Source of the DNA: Gallionella sp.
GTDB taxonomy: Bacteria; Pseudomonadota; Gammaproteobacteria; Burkholderiales; Gallionellaceae
Assembly: GCA_013141315.1 (NCBI GenBank)
Contig: JABFRF010000055.1
Span: 1-38,479, forward strand
Direction of reading: 5' to 3'
DNA length: 38,479 bases
Shown in pieces: positions 17,291 through 24,687 of the stretch. The notes below the pieces were generated by a model. That model worked only from the letters and a program-made list of their open reading frames with translations. It searched no databases and had not been told where the DNA came from. The translations under genes and the position numbers were made by a program. How positions within the stretch are numbered: position 1 is the stretch's first letter; each line of letters opens with the position of its first letter.

Positions 17291-17857
17291 ATGTTGTTAC
17301 GCCATGTTGTCGCCTTGTCTATTTTTACTCTGAGTACTACTGTGTTTGCAGATGCGCTGGATGTTAACTTGCGCGATAACAGCGCACAGTTTCAATACAG
17401 TGCAGCAATGGGCACAGCCACATTGGGTAAAACTGAAATGCACGCGGGATATTTATATACCGGCAAAGTGAATAATTATTTTGCCGACTTTGGCATTGTG
17501 GTGAAAGACGCGGTCAGCCCGGAAGTGCAGGGTCTGATAGTCGGGTTTGGCATGAAGGGCATACTCGCTAAAGCCGCTGCCAACAAGACATCTGCAATCG
17601 CGTTGGGTGGCTTGGTGCGCTATGCGCCACCTGCCGCACCGCGCATCGGCTTGGTCGCATCCGCCTACTGGTCACCCAACATTTTGACTTTTGGTGATGC
17701 AGATCGCTCCATTGAAACAGGCTTGCGCGTGGAGTACGAGGTTATCCCACAAGCGACAGCTTATTTGGGCTATCGCAAAATCAGATTCGGCATTAAAAAT
17801 GCCGCTGATGAAACTTTGGATGAGGGGGCGCACCTTGGCGTTAGGTTATCGTTCTAA
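17291..17857 (+). CDS. YfaZ-like outer-membrane beta-barrel protein
   Basis: A 188-residue secreted protein with a signal peptide ending after VFADA (about residue 22). It then has amphipathic beta-strand alternation and a C-terminal ...GAHLGVRLSF ending in phenylalanine, the signal for BAM-dependent outer-membrane insertion. Overall pattern and length resemble the YfaZ family, whose function is not established. AAGGAG lies 6-7 bases before ATG. It is a single gene between ttcA and the SEC-C protein. The family assignment is moderate; the outer-membrane barrel reading is stronger. Confidence 0.7.
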   Translation: MLLRHVVALSIFTLSTTVFADALDVNLRDNSAQFQYSAAMGTATLGKTEMHAGYLYTGKVNNYFADFGIVVKDAVSPEVQGLIVGFGMKGILAKAAANKTSAIALGGLVRYAPPAAPRIGLVASAYWSPNILTFGDADRSIETGLRVEYEVIPQATAYLGYRKIRFGIKNAADETLDEGAHLGVRLSF

Positions 17858-17930
17858 TGGAATAAGCGATTTGATGTGAAAAGTGCTAATGTAATGCATG
17901 TCACCGTAATAATATTATTTTGAATATACT

Positions 17931-19397
17931 ATGAGTTCACCAGGTCGCAATGACCCTTGCCCATGCGGTAGCGGAAAAAAATATAAGAAGTGTTGCATGA
18001 CCAAGATGGAATCCACGTACTCTTTTGCTGGAGACAACATTTCATCACATGGACAAAGTGTCAACGCTACGAATTTGGCGCCGGCCTCCGAATACCTGAT
18101 GAATGCGGTAGCCTTGCATCGTGCCGGAAAATTAGATGAAGCCGAAGCCGCGTATCAGGCGTTGCTACAGAAGCATCCGCAAGATAGCGATGCTTTGCAC
18201 TATCTGGGATTGATCGCCTATCAAAAGCAAGCGTATTCGGAAGCGGCTAATTACATACAGGCAGCTATCCATATTCAGTCTAATGTACCTGCGTATTTCA
18301 GCAATTTGGGAAATGTCTATAAAGGACTCGGACAATTTGATGCTGCAATAGCTGCTTTTCTTGAAGCTGTGCGGCTGGATCCTGCATTCCAAGCCGCGTA
18401 CAGCAATCTGGGCAATGCATACAAAGAATGTGGGCAGCTTGACCAGGCAATTACGAGCTATTTAAAAGCAATTGAACTCAAACCTGACTTTCCGGAAGCT
18501 TACAATAATCTGGGTGTGGTACTGCGTATCCAGGGTAAGTTGGATGAGGCCGTTGCTAGTTTCCGCAAAGCAACTTCGCTCCTCTCCAATTATGCCGAGG
18601 CATATGGCAATTTGGGCGGGGCACTACAGGCCCAAGGAAAATTGACAGAAGCACTAAGCAGCTTTCAGCAGCAACTCAGAATAACGCCCGAAAATATTGT
18701 TGCCCAACATCATATTGCGTCTTTGGTTGGAAATAATACGGAACGCGCTCCTGCCGAGTACGTTGAAAAGGTATTTGATGCCTACGCGGACAAATTCGAT
18801 TTGCATTTGGTGCAAACGCTCAAATACGACATACCCGAAAAAATAGTTGTGTTCGTTACTCAGCATTCAACACCGCCTGTCGAAAAGTGGCGTGTTTTGG
18901 ATTTGGGGTGTGGTACAGGCTTGATAGGTGTGGCATTCAAGCCTTATGCGCGACAATTGGTGGGTGTTGACCTTTCCTCAAAGATGCTCAAAAAGGCTCA
19001 ACAGCGCAGTCTGTATGATCGACTGGAATGCTTGGATTTATTGGGGATGATGCACAATGAAAGTGCATCGAGTTATGAGGTGATCATTGCTGCGGATGTA
19101 TTCGTTTATTTGGGCAAGCTTGATGAGATTGTTGGTGAAGTAAAGCGGCTACTCTGTCCCGGTGGGATATTTGCGTTCTCGGTAGAAGAGTTGCCGACAT
19201 CACAAACTGATGTTGCAAGTAAAAGTAATACGCAACCCTACCAACTCGGGATTAGTGGCCGATATGCCCACTCTTCTGCCTATATAAAGAACTTGGCTAT
19301 AACACACGGCTTTCAGGCGCAGGAAATGGTTGGGACGCAGATACGAGTTGAAGGGGGTAATCCCGTCCAAGGCTATATGGTGTTGTGGAGAAACTAA
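17931..19397 (+). CDS. SEC-C / TPR / SAM-methyltransferase fusion protein
   Basis: A 488-residue three-part protein. Residues 7-22 form a SEC-C zinc motif ([16 protein letters not shown], as in SecA C-termini), which can bind zinc or proteins. Residues about 50-270 are consecutive TPR repeats ([20 protein letters not shown], then [18 protein letters not shown] and further copies). From about residue 300 a class I methyltransferase follows, with [15 protein letters not shown] (residues about 321-335) and [11 protein letters not shown]. The C-terminal part resembles TPR-methyltransferases of the Noc/UbiE type, but the substrate is unknown. No clear ribosome-binding site precedes the ATG. It could modify a protein held by the TPR array. 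Confidence 0.82.
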   Translation: MSSPGRNDPCPCGSGKKYKKCCMTKMESTYSFAGDNISSHGQSVNATNLAPASEYLMNAVALHRAGKLDEAEAAYQALLQKHPQDSDALHYLGLIAYQKQAYSEAANYIQAAIHIQSNVPAYFSNLGNVYKGLGQFDAAIAAFLEAVRLDPAFQAAYSNLGNAYKECGQLDQAITSYLKAIELKPDFPEAYNNLGVVLRIQGKLDEAVASFRKATSLLSNYAEAYGNLGGALQAQGKLTEALSSFQQQLRITPENIVAQHHIASLVGNNTERAPAEYVEKVFDAYADKFDLHLVQTLKYDIPEKIVVFVTQHSTPPVEKWRVLDLGCGTGLIGVAFKPYARQLVGVDLSSKMLKKAQQRSLYDRLECLDLLGMMHNESASSYEVIIAADVFVYLGKLDEIVGEVKRLLCPGGIFAFSVEELPTSQTDVASKSNTQPYQLGISGRYAHSSAYIKNLAITHGFQAQEMVGTQIRVEGGNPVQGYMVLWRN

Positions 19398-19692
19398 GTT
19401 GCCCAATCCCAAGCAGGACATTTGTCAGGTCACTTGCCAATTCAGTGCTGAGTCGTCCGATCAATTCGTGCGCAGATCATCTCTTGGATTGTATTGGCTG
19501 TGGATGAATGCTTTGGTATATACGCGCCCCTCTATGTTCGTTAGAGCTTTCGGCGACTGAGAACTGCCTGGATTTTAACCGCCACCAAGTTCGTTATTTG
19601 TATTCAAAAAATCCTTGCCACGCCCTTGGACAAATCTGCGACAATCCGCGCCTTGTTGCCATGTAACCCTTAATCCCATTGGGAGTCAAACC
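19398..19692. other. Intergenic stretch without recognised gene
   Basis: About 295 bases between the SEC-C/TPR/methyltransferase gene and the candidate small ORF upstream of the decarboxylase. I see no RNA gene, terminator or convincing coding sequence in it. Confidence 0.5.
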
Positions 19693-19824
19693 ATGGAATT
19701 TCGGTTTAGTTGCGACATCACATTGTCCCGCGACCAATATGAATCTTCACTGAAGCTCAACCTTGCGCAGCTTTCAGGTTGTACACGAAGTGTAGTTCTG
19801 CAATCACCCTTTACAAGGAACTGA
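19693..19824 (+). CDS. Candidate 43-residue small ORF upstream of decarboxylase
   Basis: Starts MEFRFSCDITLSRDQYES and ends two bases before the decarboxylase ATG. GGGAG lies 7 bases before its ATG, a good ribosome-binding site. The decarboxylase's own site (AAGGAA) is inside the end of this ORF, so if translated it would be coupled to the decarboxylase. I recognise no domain and cannot tell a small protein from a leader peptide or chance. It is not strikingly rich in Arg or Lys, which argues against simple codon-stalling attenuation. Confidence 0.3.
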   Translation: MEFRFSCDITLSRDQYESSLKLNLAQLSGCTRSVVLQSPFTRN

Positions 19825-19826
19825 AT

Positions 19827-22079
19827 ATGAAGTTTCGTTTTCCCATCATCATCATTGATGAAGATTTTCGTTCAGAGAATGCCAGCGGGTTGGGTATTCG
19901 TGCTTTAGCAGATGCCTTGGAAAAAGAAGGTATGGAAGTTTTGGGCGTGACCAGCTATGGCGATTTGACATCGTTTGCGCAGCAGCAAAGCCGCGCATCG
20001 GCATTTTTGTTGTCGATAGATGATGAAGAATTTGGTTCGGGTAGCAAAGAGGACACGCAGATTGCGCTGAAAAGTTTGCAGGCCTTTGTGGAAGAGATTC
20101 GCTTTAAGAATGCCGATATTCCAATTTATTTGTACGGTGAGACGCGCACCTCGCGTCATATTCCCAACAATATTTTGCGTGAGCTGCATGGCTTTATTCA
20201 TATGTATGAAGATACGCCGGAATTTGTGGCGCGTCATATTATCCGCGAAGCGAAGTCTTACCTAGATGCGTTAGCGCCGCCGTTCTTCCGTGCGTTGTTG
20301 CATTACGCGCAAGATGGTTCGTATTCATGGCATTGCCCCGGACATTCAGGCGGCGTGGCATTTTTGAAATCTCCAGTCGGACAAATGTTCCATCAATTCT
20401 TTGGAGAGAATATGTTGCGCGCTGACGTGTGCAATGCGGTGGAAGAGTTAGGGCAGTTACTCGATCACACCGGGCCGGTCGCCGCTTCGGAGCGCAATGC
20501 GGCGCGAATATTTAATTCCGATCATTTGTTTTTTGTAACCAACGGTACGTCCACTTCAAACAAGATCGTGTGGCATTCAACTGTCGCGCCAGACGACATC
20601 GTCGTGGTAGACCGCAATTGCCATAAGTCGATTTTGCACGCGATCATGATGACGGGTGCAGTACCGGTTTTTCTCACGCCTACGCGCAATCACTACGGCA
20701 TCATCGGGCCGATCCCAAAGTCTGAGTTCGATATGAAAAGTATTCAGCGCAAGATTGATGCGAATCCGTTTATCAAGGACAAGACCAAGAAGCCGCGCAT
20801 TTTGACCATCACGCAAAGCACGTATGACGGTGTGGTCTATAACGTTGAGATGCTGAAGGAAATGTTGGATGGTGAAATTGATACGCTGCATTTTGATGAA
20901 GCATGGCTGCCGCATGCGGCGTTCCATGATTTTTACAAAGACATGCACGCCATTGGCAAAGACAGACCCCGCGCTAAAGAGTCGATGATTTTTGCCACGC
21001 AGTCTACACACAAATTATTGGCGGGCTTGAGCCAAGCCTCTCAAATTTTGGTGCGTGAATCCGAGACTCGCAAGCTCAATAAACACATCTTCAACGAGGC
21101 GTATTTGATGCACACCTCTACCAGTCCGCAATACGCGATTATTGCTTCGTGCGATGTGGCGGCAGCGATGATGGAAGCGCCAGGTGGCCCGGCATTAGTT
21201 GAAGAGTCGATAACGGAAGCGTTGGATTTTCGCCGCGCTATGCACAAGGTGGATGAAGAGTACGAAAGCGATTGGTGGTTTAAGGTTTGGGGGCCGAATA
21301 ATATCGCTGAAGAAGGGATCGGTACCCGAGAAGATTGGCTGCTGCATGCCGATGACAAGTGGCACGGTTTTGGTAAGCTAGCCGATGGTTTCAATATGCT
21401 GGATCCGATCAAGGCGACTATCATCACGCCCGGTTTGGATGTGGATGGTGGCTTTGCGGAAAATGGTATTCCGGCCGGCATGGTGACCAAATATTTGGCC
21501 GAGCACGGTGTGATTGTGGAGAAGTGTGGGCTGTATTCGTTCTTCATCATGTTCACGATCGGCATTACCAAGGGCCGTTGGAATACCTTACTCACCGCGC
21601 TCCAGCAGTTCAAAGATGACTATGATAAGAATCAACCCATGTGGCGCATCTTGCCGGAATTTGCAGCGGCTCATCCGCGTTATGAGCGCGTGGGTTTGCG
21701 TGATTTGTGCCAGCAGATTCACGCTGCATATAACACCCACGATGTGGCGCGAATGACCACGGAGATGTATTTGTCTGACATGCTACCCGCGATGAAGCCA
21801 TCTGATGCGTTTGCAAAAATGGCACATGATGAAATAGAGCGGGTTGAAATCGATCAGCTTGAAGGACGCATTACGGCGGTGTTGCTCACACCTTATCCGC
21901 CGGGTATCCCGCTGTTGATTCCGGGTGAGATATTTAACAAAACGATCGTGGATTATGTGAAATTCGCACGTGACTTCAACCAAAAGTTCCCCGGTTTTGA
22001 AACCGACGTGCATGGTTTGGTCGCCGAGGAAGTGGATGGCGAGAAACGCTATTTTGTGGATTGCGTGGTGCAGAATTGA
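19827..22079 (+). CDS. Orn/Lys/Arg decarboxylase, PLP-dependent (biodegradative type)
   Basis: A 750-residue fold-type I decarboxylase of the AdiA/LdcI/SpeC group, which turns a basic amino acid into its diamine or agmatine and CO2. The N-terminal wing domain (FPIIIIDEDFRSENASGLGIRALA) is a response-regulator-like fold typical of the group. The core has WHCPGHSGG, FVTNGTSTSNKIV, and LHFDEAWLPHA. The PLP lysine is Lys396 in ATQSTHKLLAGLSQ. The C-terminus holds PYPPGIPLLIPGE. Start ATG 19827 has AAGGAA 6 bases upstream; an in-frame codon at 19779 lies within the preceding small ORF. Substrate (Arg, Lys or Orn) cannot be fixed from sequence alone. Confidence 0.92.
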   Translation: MKFRFPIIIIDEDFRSENASGLGIRALADALEKEGMEVLGVTSYGDLTSFAQQQSRASAFLLSIDDEEFGSGSKEDTQIALKSLQAFVEEIRFKNADIPIYLYGETRTSRHIPNNILRELHGFIHMYEDTPEFVARHIIREAKSYLDALAPPFFRALLHYAQDGSYSWHCPGHSGGVAFLKSPVGQMFHQFFGENMLRADVCNAVEELGQLLDHTGPVAASERNAARIFNSDHLFFVTNGTSTSNKIVWHSTVAPDDIVVVDRNCHKSILHAIMMTGAVPVFLTPTRNHYGIIGPIPKSEFDMKSIQRKIDANPFIKDKTKKPRILTITQSTYDGVVYNVEMLKEMLDGEIDTLHFDEAWLPHAAFHDFYKDMHAIGKDRPRAKESMIFATQSTHKLLAGLSQASQILVRESETRKLNKHIFNEAYLMHTSTSPQYAIIASCDVAAAMMEAPGGPALVEESITEALDFRRAMHKVDEEYESDWWFKVWGPNNIAEEGIGTREDWLLHADDKWHGFGKLADGFNMLDPIKATIITPGLDVDGGFAENGIPAGMVTKYLAEHGVIVEKCGLYSFFIMFTIGITKGRWNTLLTALQQFKDDYDKNQPMWRILPEFAAAHPRYERVGLRDLCQQIHAAYNTHDVARMTTEMYLSDMLPAMKPSDAFAKMAHDEIERVEIDQLEGRITAVLLTPYPPGIPLLIPGEIFNKTIVDYVKFARDFNQKFPGFETDVHGLVAEEVDGEKRYFVDCVVQN

Positions 22080-22121
22080 AGCAAGTTGAACTTGCTAAGC
22101 AATTAGTAACAGAAAACCTCA

Positions 22122-22172
22122 GTAGGAGCGAGCTTGCACGCGAAAGTGGTTCGCGAGCAAGCTCGCTCCTAC
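22122..22172. repeat. REPIN-like inverted pair of REP sequences
   Basis: Two 23-bp units in opposite orientation, 22122-22144 and 22150-22172, separated by 5 bases. Each begins GTAGGAGCGAGCTTGC and ends CGCGAA when read on its own strand; they differ at one base. The unit closely resembles Pseudomonas REP sequences as I remember them. It sits between convergent genes (decarboxylase and oxidoreductase), where REP elements are commonly found. Confidence 0.8.
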
Positions 22173-22202
22173 AAGGGGAAATTTTTTAATGAGCTTTGGG
22201 GT

Positions 22203-23510
22203 TTAATGTACCTGGCCACGGTGTGTATCAATCTTCACGCCAATTTCTTGCAGTAATGGCGTAGGTAAAATCCCACCTGCGCAGATTATTACCGCATCAT
22301 TGGGTATCTCCGTCACATTGCCTTTTTGTTCTATCTTCACTGTGTCAGATCGAATTTCTGTGACGGCCGATTCCAGCAATATGTTGAGTCTGCCCGATGC
22401 GCTCGCGGCTTCGGCATACTTGCGATTTTTTACTTTGACGCGACTGAATGCATTGCTGCGATAGCTCAGCGTTACTGTTGTCCCCGGTTCTTCAGAAATG
22501 GTCACGGCAGCTTCTAGTGCTGCGTCACCTCCGCCTACGACGATGACATGCTTACCCTGAAATTGCGCCGGGTCAATCAAACGATACATGACCTTTTCTA
22601 ACTCTTCGCCGGGTACATCTAACTTGCGCGGGGTACCGCGCCTGCCAATTGAAAGTAATACACTATTGGTGTGGTACGTACTCTTGGCAGTGACAACGGA
22701 AAATGTGCCATCGGGTTGGTGATCGATACGCTCCATTCTTTCGCCAAAATTGATCTTGATGCCTGTTTTGAGTAGCACGTCTTCCCATAGCGCCATGAGA
22801 GCCTCTTTATTGGTCTCCCTGAAATTCACTTTTCCGTACAGGGGTAAAGTCATCGGTGCGGTCATCACTAGTTTTCCGCGTGGGTAATGCAGCGTTGTTC
22901 CACCAAAAGTGCTTTCCTGTTCGATCGTGACATAACGTAAACCTTGTTCGTGTGCGGATAAAGTCGACGACATGCCTGCAGGACCAGCACCGACAATCAC
23001 TACATCGTAAGGCGCATTGGATTTTTTGCGCTTGGAGATAGTGGTAATTGATTGCCGACCCTGTTCAACCGCTTTGCGGATTAGCCCCATACCGCCCAAC
23101 TCGCCTGCGATAAAAATTCCCGAAACATTGGTTTCAAAGTTGGGTTTGACTTGCGGGATATCCACACCGCGCTTTTCGGTGCCGAATACCAATTTAATCG
23201 CACTGACCGGACAAGCTGCTGCACAAGCACCATGACCAATACACACCGCTGGGGTGATGAGAACGGCCTTGCCGTCAATAATGCCCAAGGCTTTTTCAGG
23301 ACAGGATTTGACGCAACTGCCCGAACCCATGCACAAGTTGAGATCAACCACGGGATGCAAGGTGGCGGGTTCCGTTAAGCCAGCTTCTATCGTCTCACGC
23401 AAGATTTCGGTGTGAACCACAGTTCTTTTGCTGTGTCCACGCAAATAGAAAAACATGACCAGTGTGATGGGGATGATGTACAGCAGGTAAACGAAATAAT
23501 CTGATTTCAT
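22203..23510 (-). CDS. Membrane-anchored FAD/NAD(P) oxidoreductase with two ferredoxin-like motifs
   Basis: A 435-residue protein in three parts. Residues about 5-23 form one membrane helix followed by RGHSKR, so by the positive-inside rule the rest is cytoplasmic. Residues 60-100 contain two ferredoxin-type motifs, CMGSGSCVKSCP and CIGHGACAAACP. Each keeps three cysteines, but Ser or His stands where the second cysteine belongs. Residues 168-435 form a thioredoxin-reductase-like flavoprotein: VVIVGAGPAGMSS for FAD, VIVVGGGDAALEAA for NAD(P)H, and a C-terminal VIICAGGILPTP. No redox-active CxxC of TrxB is present. It is divergent from the b-type membrane protein and cytochrome genes, so a role in feeding or draining electrons is likely but unproven. 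Confidence 0.85.
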   Translation of the reverse strand: MKSDYFVYLLYIIPITLVMFFYLRGHSKRTVVHTEILRETIEAGLTEPATLHPVVDLNLCMGSGSCVKSCPEKALGIIDGKAVLITPAVCIGHGACAAACPVSAIKLVFGTEKRGVDIPQVKPNFETNVSGIFIAGELGGMGLIRKAVEQGRQSITTISKRKKSNAPYDVVIVGAGPAGMSSTLSAHEQGLRYVTIEQESTFGGTTLHYPRGKLVMTAPMTLPLYGKVNFRETNKEALMALWEDVLLKTGIKINFGERMERIDHQPDGTFSVVTAKSTYHTNSVLLSIGRRGTPRKLDVPGEELEKVMYRLIDPAQFQGKHVIVVGGGDAALEAAVTISEEPGTTVTLSYRSNAFSRVKVKNRKYAEAASASGRLNILLESAVTEIRSDTVKIEQKGNVTEIPNDAVIICAGGILPTPLLQEIGVKIDTHRGQVH

Positions 23511-23593
23511 GCGGCTGATGCCCTGTTGAAAATGAGTAATTTTTTAAGTGATGCAGTCTAGCAATCTGGATATGTGAATTCAAGGCGCGCAGC

Positions 23594-23621
23594 GCGACAA
23601 TAATACATTCTCGCGTATAAT
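23594..23621 (+). promoter_or_regulatory. Candidate sigma-70 promoter of the cytochrome cluster
   Basis: GCGACA (4 of 6 to TTGACA) at 23594-23599, a 16-base spacer, and a perfect TATAAT at 23616-23621. The -10 box is bracketed by CGCG on both sides, which forms a small dyad over it. It lies 55 bases before the first gene of the plus-strand cluster, in the 165-base divergent gap. Confidence 0.5.
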
Positions 23622-23675
23622 CGCGCCGTTTTGTTTTTAATCTCAATGGGGTTTGCCTGATTTAGGCGGGTAACG

Positions 23676-24677
23676 ATGTCATCTGAAATAGTGCAGCAAG
23701 AAAAAATCGGCGATAACGGTGCGGTCGATAGACGCGTGCAGAACGTAGTACACGAGCGTCGCTCATCAAGAGCTTCAGACGCGCCTGCGCCGGTTAAGGT
23801 GTTGGGCGGAACGCGTGCGCATGAAAAAAAACGCCTGGGTATGAGCGTAGCAATTATGTGGTTTGTGTTTGCAGCCTTGGTGGTGTTAGCCATCCCCGTT
23901 TACCAGGGCTTGTTTTATAAGCCTGGCAACGGTTGGGGGTATTTTAGCTATTGGATAGGTATCGTCGGCAGCGTAATGATGCTGCTGATGTTGTTGTATC
24001 CGATTCGAAAGCACTTGGCTTTTGCGCGTAATTGGGGCGCGTTACGCTATTGGTTCATGTTGCACATGATGTTTGGTATCGGTGGGCCGATACTCGTTTT
24101 ATTTCATACTACTTTTCACATTAAATCTTTAAATGCTACGGTTTCATTGGCTTCCATGCTGTTGGTGGCAATCAGTGGTGTGATTGGTCGTTTCATTTAT
24201 CGGCACATTCATCAAGGTTTGTATGGTCGTCAATCCGACCTAAAAGAGTTGCAAAAAGCCGTTGATGCAAACCAGGAAAAAATCAGCTCGGTGCTTATGG
24301 AAGCACCGGAAATTGGCGATAAGCTGAAAAAATTCCGCGACCATGTAATGGCGAAAGATGGGTCATTGCCCAGTCGTATGTGGCGGTTTATGACCATGAC
24401 TTGGTATCGTCGCAAGCTGACATCGCATTGCAGTGATGAATTGCGCAAGGCTGTTATCATCTTGGCAAAGTCGCAGCATTGGAATGCGCGGCAGCAAGAA
24501 ATGCATTGGCAAGAGGCGGTAAACAAAGTCAGCAGCTATTTGGAGGCGGCTCAGCAAGCCGGGCAGTTTTCTACCTACGAGCGGTTGTTTCGTTTGTGGC
24601 ACATTTTGCATTCTCCATTTGTTTGGTTGTTGGGCTTCAGCGCGATAGTGCATGTCGTCGCTGTCAACATGTATTGA
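23676..24677 (+). CDS. Inner-membrane protein with histidine-bearing helices (putative b-type cytochrome)
   Basis: A 333-residue membrane protein with a charged cytoplasmic N-terminus (residues 1-54). It has four helices at about 56-79, 88-110, 124-147 and 155-176, a long helical soluble stretch (180-305), and a fifth helix at about 307-330. Histidines lie in or at the ends of the helices: His130, His144, His148, His177, His179, His309, His312 and His326. This pattern is compatible with bis-His haem b, as in ferric-reductase-like and cytochrome b561-type proteins. I do not recognise a named family. Position between a flavoprotein and a multihaem cytochrome gene suggests quinone- or flavin-linked electron transfer across the inner membrane. 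Confidence 0.75.
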   Translation: MSSEIVQQEKIGDNGAVDRRVQNVVHERRSSRASDAPAPVKVLGGTRAHEKKRLGMSVAIMWFVFAALVVLAIPVYQGLFYKPGNGWGYFSYWIGIVGSVMMLLMLLYPIRKHLAFARNWGALRYWFMLHMMFGIGGPILVLFHTTFHIKSLNATVSLASMLLVAISGVIGRFIYRHIHQGLYGRQSDLKELQKAVDANQEKISSVLMEAPEIGDKLKKFRDHVMAKDGSLPSRMWRFMTMTWYRRKLTSHCSDELRKAVIILAKSQHWNARQQEMHWQEAVNKVSSYLEAAQQAGQFSTYERLFRLWHILHSPFVWLLGFSAIVHVVAVNMY

Positions 24678-24687
24678 TTGAGGTTTC

